Positions 12,441 to 24,920 of a stretch of 64,000 nt of DNA are shown here, one piece after another (the first letter of the stretch is position 1; the number at the start of each line of letters is the position of its first letter). Under the pieces are notes generated by a model. That model saw only the letters and a list, made by a program, of their open reading frames with translations, made no database searches and was not told the origin of the DNA. The translations under genes and the position numbers were made by a program. This DNA is from Plectrocnemia conspersa (taxonomy: Eukaryota > Arthropoda > Insecta > Trichoptera > Polycentropodidae), in assembly GCA_009617715.1 (NCBI GenBank), contig VTFK01000063.1, positions 682,001 through 746,000 on the forward strand. The letters run 5' to 3'.

Positions 12441-14178
12441 GTAATCGAATATGCTGTCTGTTGAATATGCATTCTGTGGGTATTTTTGTTCAATTGAAAC
12501 ATATTTTTTGGAATGATATAATATACTACGAAATCATTTTGGCAATATATATAATTTTAATGTATGCTAAAAAAATTGAGAAAGCTTGGCGAAATATATT
12601 TTAATTTTTTTTATAATTAAATGATATATAAATAGCAATGTTATTATTTAAAATTACTATATCCGTTAAAAGTTTGATACAATATATACAAACACAAAAG
12701 ACATCGACGAGCGGAACCGCTACAAACTTATTTAAAAAAATAAATATAATTTATGAAAACGTTTAAAAATGCAATTATTATTGTGTGAATAATAAAATAT
12801 ACTAGAATTTCCTAAAACATGTTAAAAATAGCTCAATTAAAATATTTTATTAGTTATTTTTTATAGCAATTTCAATAGCAAATATATCACTTCTGTACAT
12901 TTAAAATACATATAAAAATAAAAAAGCTATAAAAAATAAATTATTGTTAAATATGTAATATTTCATTACCAAAAATAATACTAAATCCAAAGTATTTTTT
13001 AGATTCGAAATATTTTAGTAATAAAAACTAGGCACTTTTAGTAATAATCGCAGTTTAAAATAAACTATTATTGAAAATCTACATTGTGCTATATATTATA
13101 TTTATAATTAATAACTGAAGATAAAAAAGCTATTATGACGTTTTAGCCAAATTTATAGAAATCCTCGCATATGTTCCTTTTACATGAAAAAAAAAATTTA
13201 TTCGAAATAATACGCTTGATTTTAAAACAATAAATAAATAAATATTTATAAATATAATGATACTCTTTAAAGTTTAAACCAGAAATTTTAAATAACTTAA
13301 AAAATAATAGGTTTAACATAATCATTTGATATAAGTTGCTTAACTTTTTATTTTTGATCAATATTTTTGATAAATAGTCAGACATAAAATGTGTTTTTTA
13401 TTTAAATCTTAAAAATGTATCTTAATATCATAAAATATCTAAGAACACTAAATGCGTAAAAGTACGATAAAAATAACCCTGATGCGACATTTAAATGGTT
13501 AGAATATAACCCTCCAAAAATTTTGAACAATTGTATAGAACTACATTTTTTTGTGACTATTTGTCAAGCATAGAAAATAGCACAAGATTGTTTATTGGTG
13601 ATTTGTTTTGAAGAAGGAGAAAAATCACCGAAACTTACAATTACACGGGAAAATAGAAAGATGCCCCGGAAATAAAAAATGGTTTGTTTAGGTACTACTA
13701 AGTATGGTAATATTTTCAAATAACTTCCGTTTTTTAAAAACGCAATAAATCATAATATATTCCAATATTTTTTTTAGAATCACTGCGTAAATAAAACTGT
13801 ATTGTTACCATCGGTAATAATACATAAACTTTTAATTTTGTGTAAATATTCAAACACATTGGTTGTTCAAGTGTGCATCTCTATTGGAGGCGAAATATTC
13901 AAGGTAAACACTGACTTGAAGTACATCTTGAAACGATTTTTTTAAATCAAGTTTTAAGCACTTAATAAAAAAGTTATGGTAAATACGCAGTATAGCACGT
14001 GTTCTATATATAAAGTTCAAATGCAGAAACATACAAACTTGTGCACACAGACACAACACAAGGTTTCTGAAACGCAAAAATTTATGCACGCGGTATTCAA
14101 TGTGTTAATTAAAAGTTTTTAGAAATACATTCAATAAAATATTTAATATGCTAACAACATTAAAAAACACATATTTAC
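12441..14178 (-). other. 5' part of the dys intron downstream of the bHLH exon
   Basis: The intron begins with a gtaaat donor on the minus strand. It is A+T-rich with many stops in all frames. I see no PAS-domain similarity on the minus strand here or anywhere further left, so this intron is probably longer than 14 kb. Confidence 0.6.
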
Positions 14179-14360
14179 CTTGCTGAAAATAATTGGCTTT
14201 GCGAACATAAACGCAGATTAGCGCCATGAGTTGTAGTTGCGAAAGACGTTGACGAGTTGAAGGTGGCAACGGCAGCAGATCCCTAAGATTGGCGATTTCT
14301 GCATTTATCAAATCTCGCCTGAGTTTACTAGCGCCTTTCGTCGACTTGTTTGTGTCGAAC
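14179..14360 (-). CDS. dys: dysfusion (NPAS4-type bHLH-PAS transcription factor), internal exon carrying the bHLH domain
   Basis: The exon gives 60 whole codons plus one split-codon base at each end. The peptide starts FDTNKSTKGASKLRRDLINA (basic region into helix 1), continues EIANLRDLLPLPPSTRQR (helix 1 and loop) and ends LSQLQLMALICVYVRKANYF-QQ (helix 2). The STKGASK-RRD-INAEI signature is specific to the Dysfusion/NPAS4 group of bHLH-PAS proteins. These bind E-box-like DNA as dimers with Tango/ARNT in the nucleus; fly dys acts in tracheal fusion cells and leg segmentation (family knowledge). On the minus strand the exon is preceded by ttttgcag and followed by gtaaat, so both splice sites are visible. 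The upstream intron is phase 2 and the downstream intron phase 1. An in-frame ATG at 14392 would give an unspliced alternative start, but the acceptor makes that unlikely. No PAS-domain exon is recognisable to the left, so those exons should lie outside the window. The reading frame is intact with no sign of decay. Confidence 0.92.
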
Positions 14361-14470
14361 CTGCAAAATTCATACACATGTACATACATCATAAAATCAT
14401 ATGATAATTGAGAATCTCTTTAAATAGTGAAAAATAACAAATAAACACATATACAATACATATTATATAC
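14361..14470 (-). other. 3' end of the dys intron upstream of the bHLH exon (splice acceptor region)
   Basis: Read on the minus strand, this AT-rich stretch ends in gaattttgcag directly before the exon. The pyrimidine tract is short but normal for an AT-rich insect intron. The upstream coding exon, which must supply the first two bases of the split codon, was not recognised anywhere to the right. Confidence 0.7.
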
Positions 14471-14691
14471 ATATACGCTTGTGTGTGTTGTGTGAGAGGA
14501 AATTATTTCAAAGCCGCCGATTCCCATACGCGGAGCTTTTGACCCATGACCCCGGCGCTGTTGTGGATTTCCTCCATAAAAGTGAAAATTTACAAGGGGC
14601 CGCCATTAACAAATTTACAGTATACCCGGCGATCGTTAATGCTGCACCGGAACGGAGGCTGCGAACGAACAGATCAAATCTAACCGATTGC

Positions 14692-14724
<33 letters not shown>

Positions 14725-14850
14725 TGGTCACCCCGTTTCGGTCAGATAAGAACGGTAATAGATCATGTAATTTCGAAAGTTTACGACGTTGTAAATCATT
14801 CTGGGGACTGTGTGGTGTGGTGTTACGACACGCTCTCGAAAGCCTCCTAA
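14471..14850. promoter_or_regulatory. GC-rich island ~110 bp upstream of the dys bHLH exon; possible promoter or enhancer
   Basis: Sharp composition change with CpGs, an exact WGATAAGA site (CAGATAAGA, 14743-14751), GCCGCCATTAAC (14598-14609, YY1/Pho-like) and GAGCTTTTGACCC (14533-14545) shared with the island at 6400. On the minus strand an ATG at 14610 opens 33 codons (MAAPCKFSLLWRKS...) without a convincing donor, so it is not called as the missing upstream exon. A (GT)n run lies within it. Confidence 0.4.
14693..14726. repeat. (GT)n microsatellite
   Basis: About 12 uninterrupted TG units, one A interruption, then four more. Confidence 0.97.
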
Positions 14851-17499
14851 GTATTGTTTTATAATTTTAATTGTTTCAAACTATTAGGAAAGATTAAGAG
14901 CAGTTTATTGCTGTTATTTATGTATTTGTTGTTAAACGATATAACATAGCCCTTTTATTATGAATTAATATTAAACACAAAAAGTTGTGCAATTTATATA
15001 TGATAATAAAAGTTATGTAGTCTGTTAATAGTCAGTATTTAAATTTCATAGCATAGAACAATGTTAAAACTACTAAAATCATTACTATATATCAATTTAA
15101 ATATGACAAACCCTAACTAAAAATATTATTTTTCAAAAAAATATTGAAATTTTAAGTATATAAATTAACATATAAAACTGTATTAAATAATTTGGTTAGC
15201 GTTTAATTAGTAATTCAACTTAATTTTAATTTTTATAAATGGCAAGTTTAATAAAGAAAATGTTTTTTTGTATTTTATATATTGTTTTTAAATTAAAGTT
15301 TAGTTATATTTTAACTAATTGTTAACAAAGTATAATAATTATGTTGCTAAATATTATTCACTAACTTTAAAATATTTCTGTACTATAATCACATAACATT
15401 TTAAGTAAAATTGATATAAAAAAATGAATTTATTTTTTTATTGACAAAGTTACCGACCATTAAAAATTTATCAACTGACTATATATAATCAATATTATTG
15501 ATCCACACATCTGTTAACATATGCTTTTTATGTCATTAAAATAATAAGAGTATTTTTGTTAAATTAGTTACAGTGAATTAAATTAATGTATAATACTTAG
15601 TGCATTTAAAAGTAGCCAAATTCAATTTACAAATCATGGTATATAATAGAATATTTAATCTTGTAAATTAAAATTCCTACAAAATTACTGCTTTAAAGAC
15701 TAAAATTTATATGTAAAATAAAATGATTCTAATTATAAATTTTATTTTGAGAAAATTATATTTTACTATTATTTTTTATTGTTTGGCTATTTTTAAAAAA
15801 TTATAACGTTTTTTTTTTTTAATTTTAAAGTAATAAAAAAAATATTTTGTAGAGTAATCAATACAAATAACACAATTTGAATGTTTAATTTTTACAGACT
15901 GTAACCTAAAGTATAAGTTAGATTAAACTTGAACTATTTTCAGTAACATGAATATAAATTCACTAAATCTACTAGCAAAAATTATATGCTGCTCTTTAAT
16001 GACTATAAAACAAAGTAACATAATGAAAGTTTTAAAACTATATAAGTACTTTCATTAGATTAGATTTAGTTATTTGGTTCGGGTTTGAACAACAAATGAA
16101 AGTTTCGTAACTGTAAAATTATTTTTTATAGACAATTTGGAGTCTGTGCCTATCAGATAAAATATATTTTTGCTAGTGAAAATGTTTTCGGATATGATTT
16201 CACTGAAACGGTGGTGAAAATATAACTTTAAAGATAATACACATTCACAATAACAATTCAATGTTAATATATACAAAACTTCACTCAATAAAATTTTGAT
16301 TTCACCCAAATTTCTTGGTAGAAAATTATAATATTTTTACTATAAAAATAAATGGCACTTAAAAGTAGCCCAGAAAATATGTATTAGTAGATATTGTTTC
16401 GTCATGTAAAATTAATTGTTGTTATAAATATTACAATTTTATGTAAAAATGAACGTTATCAAAAATCCAGTTTTTTTGATGAAAATTTTTTTTATTTTAT
16501 TGAACATTTTTGATGGTTCATTGGTTTGAAAAAATTATAATAATACTATTTTTAATAACATCTTTAAGAAAATAGTGTATTTAATTTATTAACATTTGTG
16601 TTTTATAATCTACATTAAAATTTTTGTATTTTTTAAGTGTAAAATCGACTATAACAAAAATATATACCTTATTATCACAAATTAACTAAAATTATATTTA
16701 TACAATACAACAAAATATTTTATTTGGTTTAAATTATAGTTTGTCTCTAAAAAACTTATAGCCAAAGTTACATATTTTTTTTATTTATTGTGAAAATAAA
16801 TTATATTTTAAAACTAATTAAATAAATAAATTTATGGCACTACTCTAATAATTCCGAAAGATATGTATTTATTTTGGAATTAAAATTATGAACGTTGAAT
16901 GTAAAAATTATTAAAATTTATAATATTTGAGTTCTAGTTTAAGTTTATTAGTTTTAAAATTATTTAAAATATAATCTTAAATTTATAATTAATTTAAAAT
17001 TATAGCTTAAAGAATAAAATTAATTTATCTTAGAAATACAGTTATTAAATAATATTGGATAATACGAAAATATTGCAATATCAAATTTAACGTTTACGAT
17101 AAAAGTAACGACAGATTCGTAAATATATACACATAAATCAAGTTAAATTTGTGGCAAATGTGTATGATGTAAATGTGATTAAGTACTTAAATTAATTTAA
17201 CAATGCAAATTTGATACATAAATTTTGCTCTCCAAGCTCATAAATAAACTTTATAGTCATTTTAATGTATCAAAAGTTATGTGATAATTTTTAAACACAT
17301 CCGTTCTCATTTTATGATAATAAAGTGTAAATACTATTTTATTTATAGTCTAATCTAATCCAAATATTAATAGCACAGCAATATTAACATAGAAAATAGT
17401 ATTACCATATTTTGCAAAATTGATATATTGCACACGTAATGATATATTATTTTATAATATGGGTATAATTTAAAATGTATATTATATATAGTAGGTACA
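14851..17499. repeat. AT-rich DNA with repeat family A and B copies
   Basis: Family A cores are at 15603 (GCATTTAAAAGTAGCC) and 16353 (TGGCACTTAAAAGTAGCCCA). A family B copy lies at about 16060-16215. The family A copy at 16350 shares further blocks with the copy at 19890, including GTTTTATAATCTRCATTAAAA, so its unit is several hundred bases long. No genes seen. Confidence 0.6.
16060..16215 (+). repeat. dispersed repeat family B, copy 1
   Basis: Contains GGGTTTGAACAACAAATGAA, GTTTCGTAACTGT and, further on, CGGATATGATTTCACTGAAA. These blocks occur in the same order at 26970-27140. Confidence 0.65.
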
Positions 17500-18330
17500 T
17501 ACCCATGTTTACGTATTGTTGTGAATAAGGTACACGAACAACCAACAAAGCATGTGTACGCTGTCGAACAGATTCAATATCCCATTAGATCTCATTACGT
17601 TAATGGTGATACTAGAACCGGAGTCGGATTTCTCGTAAAATATTTATCGGACCTCGACCTCGCACAACTTCTAAATAACACTCACACACACGAATAAATA
17701 CTATTCAGTATCCAATGAAAATATATATAAACAATTATATTGTTCATTTGTTTAACCGTCAATTTGATTTGAATTATGTTTAATATTTTGTTCAAATTAA
17801 AATTTGGTTAACAACATGACAATTTCTTATGTAGAATATTTAATCAGACACTGTTTATATCTAAATATATAAGCACGCATAAATAACTATATCTCCAATG
17901 ACTTAATAAAATTTGCGTTTTTTTCCTATGCTTCGATAGTCAACACTATAAAGTCAATATTTGATCTGTCCAGACCGGTCGGTTGTAAATAACAATAAAA
18001 ACTGATTTACAGAGACACTTTTACAAGCCACTAAATAAGTGTGTGCGCATTTCGCAAGTGTCAATAAATCTGTTAGCGCGTTATTAAAAATTATACCGAC
18101 GCTATTAAGCCGCGTGTGTAACGATTTTTTCACAAATTGAATCTCGGATAGTATCTAGTAGTTCGATACGAATGATTAATTGCGTTGAATTATTCATGAA
18201 CGGTCCATAATATGAGTCGATGTATAGATTTTAATTGCCGTTTAAGAAATTGATGTTTGTTTTGTGAATTAAAATTGGATTGGTTCGAAGAAAAAAATCG
18301 ATCATCGGAGAAAGCCTGATTTTGAGCTTG
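17500..18330. promoter_or_regulatory. two adjacent G+C-richer noncoding islands (about 17500-17700 and 17930-18330)
   Basis: No ORF. Motif-rich segments include CATTACGTTAATGGTGATAC, GTGTGTGCGCATTTCGCAAG and TGATTAATTGCGTTGAATTA. Candidate enhancers by composition and setting only. Confidence 0.35.
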
Positions 18331-21179
18331 GGAACTAAATTTGGCAGTTAATAATTTTTTTGTGAGATCTTAATGATTAATTTCTGAATTTTAATTAAAT
18401 TAAACACTATTTCATTTCCTAATTTACAAAACTTTGTATTTATACAGTAAAATAATTTAAAAACAAACAACTTTAAAATATTAAATAAATTTTAATCAAA
18501 CTTGATTAGGATATATGATTGAAGTATTGAATATTTACACTAAATAGAATTTACGATAGTAATATATTTGTAGCCTTTTATATATTATAAGTGCCTCAAG
18601 TAAAACTATTAATAGTTATTTACATTGACTTTTATTTATAAAAATGCAATTTTACAAAAGATACGTTTCATAAATAATTGTAGCAAATACATATAAATAA
18701 GTTGACATAAAAAATAGGTTTTACTACTTATTATGAATTCTAAATATATTTTTGCTTAGTAATTTATTGTAATAAAATAGCATATAAAAATTTACAGTAA
18801 ACATATAAAAATATAAGATAGGTTTTTGAATTTTTCTGCTATGCCATTATATTAGTTTTACTTATACTACTAAAAATACATTCATTTATATTTATGATCA
18901 CTATATAATTTATTTCTAATTAGATTTTATTGCTGGAAATCATTTTTTGTTTATTTTTTACTTAATATGTGCTAAAACTTGAAAAACTATATATTAAAAA
19001 TCAATTTTTATGAACTATTTAATAAGAAAAAAACAATTTTTTTAAGGTTACTTTTTTGATAAAATCTGTATTACTTAGAATGGTCTTAATACTATTGACT
19101 CTTATGTTTTCGCCATTTTTAACAAAATTTAAAAAAAAAACATGGACTTTTACATATATTATTGTAAGTAATATACATTAAATGAATATTTGTCTGTATT
19201 ATTTCAGTTATATATGTATCAAAAAATAAATAAGAAAACTTTAATATAATGTATAGTACAAATGGATTAAAATTTTACATCATTTTTTTTTATATAAAAA
19301 TATAAACAATGAATGTATATGTAATAATTATGCTTAAAAAATAAGTGATATATCGCTTTAAATAAAAAAAAATATTAAAAAAATACTTTTTAGGGCAATA
19401 TATTGTAATTCACATTAAATAAAACAAATATGACATTTAAAAGAACACTAGATTAAGGTTAATAAATCACAGTAGGCTTTTTTATTTTTTTTATATTGGT
19501 AACTGCTTTCACTAAAGTCATGGTTTCATAAAATTTTTTTTTTTTTTTTCTTTTTTTACTATTAAATTTGCTGTTTCATTATAAATAGTTTATACAAATC
19601 ATCAAAATTTGTCTTTGGTACTAAAGAAAAAAAAAAATTTTTATATAAAATTTTTGTAAAAAATTACTTTGGAATTTTTACGAAAAATAAAAACAGTTTA
19701 ATATTGTATTAAAAAAATATACTATTTACACTACAATAAAAAATGTTAATTTTGTTAAAAAATGATTTCCCATAAAATCTCATTTTAACCCAAAATAAAC
19801 ATTCGAAAAAAAAAAAAAATCATTGTTTTATTTTATATACATTTTATATACTTTATTACTTAATTAAAATTATTACAAACAAAAATTTAATGGCATTTAA
19901 AAGTAGCCCAGAAATCATTTATAAATGTTTATAATACATCACTGCGTGTTACATTTAATTTTGTCTCTTTACAAGATTTATGCCATAAAAATTTAATCTA
20001 GAAATTAATGCTTATTAGTTTTTCTAAAAATATTGTAAAAATCGATTGTTAATAATATTGTTTAATATTTTACAGTAAATTTAATTGTATACTGTTTAAC
20101 ATAATGTTTGTTAAAGTAATTTCACATTTTTAATAAAAATCAGATTTTTATGAATAAATAATGAATTTAAGTAGACAAAAATGGCGTTTTATAATCTGCA
20201 TTAAAAACAGGTTTTTTCATATTTTTAAAAGGTATAATCGATTTTTATATAAAAGTAAAAGAATTTTGGCATGTGTGGTTTGCTGTTATATTTAATTTTG
20301 TATTGAAATAAATTCACTCAAACAGCAAAACTATAATTTGTAAGTGAAAATTAATTTCCTTTATTTTTTGCTTAAAAAAAGTTTTTAATTTTTATTAATA
20401 TTATTTATCATTTTTAGGTGAATTTAATTGTTTTACATAATATTTAATTAGGGAAAATCAAATTTTTACTGATATTTAGAATAATTTAAAACTAAATATT
20501 AAATTTAATTCAATCAAATTTGTTATATATTATAGTAGAAAAGTAGACTAAATTCATCTATGTTTAATAAGTATCAAAAAAAAGATAACTATCTATAAAA
20601 ATAAATGATATTGTTATTTTTGTTTAATCAATACTTTTTATTTAAAAGAATCATCGATCTTTTACATATATATTTTAAAATATTATCTGTGTTAAATATA
20701 TATCAATAAGATTTACAAATTTATAAATATATATGATATACTTCAATAGTCAATAATGAATTTCGACTTATTTGTGAAAAGTCAGAAAAATTATTTAATA
20801 AAATATTTGGAAAATATAGAACTTTACATATAAATTAAGCTATAGTATCTTAGCTAAATATGTAACAAGAAGATACATAAATCATTCAGGTTGAACCAAT
20901 CAGTATTACAAATATATTATAATTTTATATAGTTCTTAATAGTCTTACTTATATAAAAAATATAATTATTATTAATAAATCTCATTTTTCAATTAACCCA
21001 CATTTGTCTAACTTACATAATATACGAGACCACGCACGTTCAACAATTATAAATTGGCATAGTTTAAATTTCACACACAACTATCTTCGATTAAAAAAGA
21101 GGCAATAACAAATTAAAAATCAATCGAGAAAAAACACATACACACAGAGACGACTAACATACCTATAATTAAAATAAAA
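18331..21179. repeat. AT-rich DNA with a long family A copy
   Basis: TGGCATTTAAAAGTAGCCCA begins near 19891. The similarity to 16350-16790 continues to about 20340 through GTTTTATAATCTGCATTAAA (from 20185). No genes. Poly-A and poly-T runs are frequent. Confidence 0.6.
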
Positions 21180-21840
21180 ACGACTCCAACATAACTTGGA
21201 GGCATAACACGAGCGTCCAGTTCTCCCATTGTTCATTCAATAATCTGACCACTAACAGTTACAAATTTCCCCATTGTCGCCTAGTTTACTGTTCAAAGAA
21301 ATTTGCTCTGCTGGCGGCCGGGTTATCTTAGATCAGATAAGAGACGACCCACCGTGTCGAATGGCACTTTGCGAACACCCTGTGTTCGCGGCGCGAATGG
21401 TCCGTTCCCACGGTCGATTTACGTGTATCTAGTACCACTGGTGCGGTAGGAGTACCTAGTACCTAATGTGCACTTAGAGATTTGTTGGGAGCCGGCCGTG
21501 TTGTTGTTGTTGTTGAGGTTACCGCTTGTTGCTATTTAACTATCGGTGTGTATGTGTATGTTATATGGTATATGGTATACCACGCGGGACCATTACGTTT
21601 GCCATTTCGAGTCGGACGCTAAATTGTGCCCTCGGATAACCGGAAAAACGTTCTCATTACCGGTTGTAATCGGCGCCGGGTTAACAGACACAAAAAATGG
21701 CGCAGAATCAATATCGAGATGGGTAGTGAGCGGTTCTCAAAGTGGGAGGATCGGTTGTGGTCGGCTGTGGGCAGAGACTATGAAACATTTATATGGCGAC
21801 TGGTTAATCGAAAAGTTCAGTTTATGTTTATATCTATATT
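21180..21840. promoter_or_regulatory. GC-rich island with a palindromic GATA site pair; candidate enhancer or promoter
   Basis: One of the strongest composition islands in the window. At 21323-21340 two GATA sites face each other (TTATCT-TAGATC-AGATAA). A (GTT)n run lies at 21500-21516. Plus-strand ORFs of 113 and 72 codons overlap in different frames without any domain. A 5' exon or promoter of dys could sit here, but no minus-strand ATG exon with a good donor is visible. Confidence 0.4.
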
Positions 21841-24050
21841 GTAGTTTATGGTATATTCAATGTCATATTTATCTGTATTTTTTTTAAATTTATAGCAACC
21901 TTATATCACGCACCTTAATTTTTTCAATAAAAGTAAGTATTAGGAGTTTTTTTTTACGTTGTCATTGAAATTACTTTCATGTACTCTTTATATCTTTATT
22001 AATTAATTAAGGATCTAGTTAAATAAGCAATAGCAATCAATATAAATTATTAAAAGTAATTAACACTATTTTAAAATATTTTTTTAATGTCTATAATAAT
22101 GTTAAAGATATGCTTTTTCGTTTTTTTTTTAATCAGATTTTTTTAAGATTGCTAAAATATAGTTGAACCATAAAACATTGATTATACTTTACTTACACAA
22201 TAAAAAAGCTAACACTATGAATGTATACTTAGATAATTGTTATATTGACTGATGTTTTCCGATAAGTATATAATTTATATACAATAATAAAATATGCAGA
22301 TAAATTGCTAGTCATAAATTTAACAGTATAACAATGTTTATGAAACAAATATACATGTAGAATATTTTATATATATTGTAATTTTTTCAGAAAAATGCCT
22401 GAAAATAGTCAAGCAAATAATTTAAATTATATAATTCACTTTTATTTAAAATATAAATTAAAATAACTATTAGTTGCGTTGTAGATTTTAAAAGAAGATT
22501 AACTTGTGAGAAATAGGTATGAAAATTATTGCAAAAAATGCAATTTGTATAGAAAGTGTATAGAAATTACTACTTTTAATATAACTTTGCCATAAAAATA
22601 ATATGAATTTATTTACATGCAAATATCTTTTTATTTTCGAGAAAAATAACTGTAAAATAATCTTTTTAGCTTCTAAACAGTTGCTTCTAATATGTTATTA
22701 TATAATTAATATTCCATTGATTCAAAGTTACATTTTAAACTCTTTGATTCTGTGTTTTTAATTAAATTAAAATAATCAATATAAAATAATTACATATTTT
22801 TAAATTTTGCCACAAAATTTAATATCAAGTGTGTGTGATTAAAATCAATCATTTACTAATATAGTTACAAATATACATATATTGTGTTTATAAAATGGCT
22901 ATTTTTTTTATTGATTAAATTATTTATAAATAAAAAACTATTTGAACTAAAAAAATTTGACTTGAAATAAATTCATAATTTTAAAATAAATACAAATACC
23001 TCATTTTTGTGGCAAATAAAATTTTATTTATTTTATTATGAACAGATATTTTTATAATTCAAGTAATTTATATTAAATTTAGAATTTTTTAAGTTTCAAA
23101 ACATAATTATAAAACATTGTAATCGTACCGTAAAATTATATTTAACCTTTCCTCATAATTTTATTTTAATAAAATATTTTTTTTAAAAACATATTAAATG
23201 TAAAAATAATTTTAATAATATATTAGTGCCATTTTATAAACATTTTAATGTATCTCTTGATTAAAGCAATAAACAAGTTTAAGTTAGAAAAAAACTAGTC
23301 AATTCAAGAATAGCTAAATAATCTTAATGCTATACAGAATATTGACTTTAAAAAGTAACAAAGAGAATACGAAACTCTTAATTTGAGACGATTGAGAAAA
23401 AGTTGAAGCTTTTGGCGATTACTTACTTGATACATTTAAATCATTTCCCAATGATGATACTTAGAAAAATGATCAGAATAGTGACAATAAAATTTAAAAA
23501 AAATATATGCACCTCTTCGAATAGAAAAACAATTTAAAAAATCTATAAAAATTGGAAAAAAAATCTCAGATTTGGGGTGTGACCTCCATATTTTATTTCA
23601 ATATTCTTGAGAGATTTTAGAATAAACTTCTCAATTTTAATAAATTATGCCTTACAATTATTTAAGTGACTGCAATTAAATTAAAGCAATATTATGACAA
23701 ATTAAAAATGTACTAGCAACTAATCAATAAAAATATTATATATTAAAATATATATAAAACAGTGATTTAACCTATTTTAACTCACTATAAGTAAAGGAAG
23801 CCTTCAGTGGAATACTTCCTAAGTATTATTTTTATTTTTACTTTTTCAAATGCCTAGTTGCTGGGTAATAGATAGAAGAAAAAAATATATATTATTATAT
23901 TTATTTATATTCCAAATTGAAATACAGAAAAAAAATGTATAAAATTTGCTTAATTATTAGGTTTTATTTATTTCTAAAAGGCTATTAATAAAAACTGTAA
24001 CATTATGATCCAAATAACCTTTAATATAATATTTGTTAAAAACATTTAAG
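21841..24050. other. AT-rich noncoding stretch
   Basis: Long runs of A/T with stops in all frames. I see no gene, only low-complexity sequence. Confidence 0.5.
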
Positions 24051-24290
24051 TGAACCAATCAATATATTTCAAAATCAAGCTATCTAGTCTTAGTTCACGG
24101 CCAGCAAATTCGAGCGTGAGACGCACAAATATTAATCTGGATCGAGAAGAGATTCACATCGGCGACATAACTAATGGCAGTGGCTCGCAAAAGTGGGTCG
24201 CGTTCGGCATAAATGGCAATGGACTTTATGACAAAGATACATTTTGTAACACACGCATAGCGTATATAATTTTCTAAATAGAGAACAGAG
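24051..24290. promoter_or_regulatory. small G+C-richer island
   Basis: The segment 24100-24250 is CpG-bearing (GGATCGAGAAGAGATTCACA, TGGGTCGCGTTCGGCATAAA). A 75-codon plus ORF has no recognisable similarity. Confidence 0.3.
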
Positions 24291-24409
24291 TAAATTATAT
24301 TACAAATACCATTAGTTGCTTTAACGTTTCATTATGTCAGTGTTAGTTTAACATCTTTAATCTATAAAAATCATATCGAAAGAGAGAGTGGATAGATTAA
24401 ATTTGACGT

Positions 24410-24920
24410 AATTTTGCTAAAAAGACTGATTATACATATCAGGCATGCACTTTTCTCGTGCAAAGCCTAATGCGTATTTAATGGTCGGCTTAAATGGTAA
24501 TACCTATCCTCTGGGTATGCGAATCTGTGTTAATGCGTTTCAAACTAGGATATAACGCAAAAATCGTTGTGAATTACACAAAACAACAGTTTCATCAATC
24601 AATTCCATTTTGTGTTACGTAAAGAGCTTAACTTTACAGTCGAATGGAATGTTTCTGTTTTTTGGTCTTATAAGAGATTCTTCTCCTATTTATCGACCAA
24701 TTCTTCTCGGTCGCACTGCCGCATTCCTTCAAATACCACATTTAACACCTCAATGTCTTCGGATTAAATTCCTGGACATTATCTGGTCCCAAATGTCAAC
24801 CTCGACTACAAACATAATTAGTTCCGCGCCTTCAAGTAACAACACGTTGCAACAATGGCTATGAACAATGTGCTCGAAACGTTTTGTAAGCAATGTATAT
24901 AATGCGCAAGTTACGGTCAA
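24410..24920. promoter_or_regulatory. noncoding island, candidate enhancer
   Basis: About 500 bp of balanced sequence with motifs such as GGATTAAATTCC and CTTAAATGGTAATACC. ORFs on both strands (plus 24610-24864, minus 24750-25010) overlap each other and lack domains. Confidence 0.35.

Noticed and set aside
12040..12604. Possible PAS-domain exon of dys in the downstream island
   Set aside because: All three minus-strand frames were read. None resembles the PAS sequence expected after the bHLH exon, and stops interrupt.
14479..14850. 123-codon plus-strand ORF next to the dys exon
   Set aside because: Runs through the GT microsatellite (poly-CV) and is on the strand opposite to dys. No domain.
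21546..21887. 113-codon plus-strand ORF
   Set aside because: Mixed low-complexity and AT tail, overlapped by another frame (21626-21844). No recognisable similarity.
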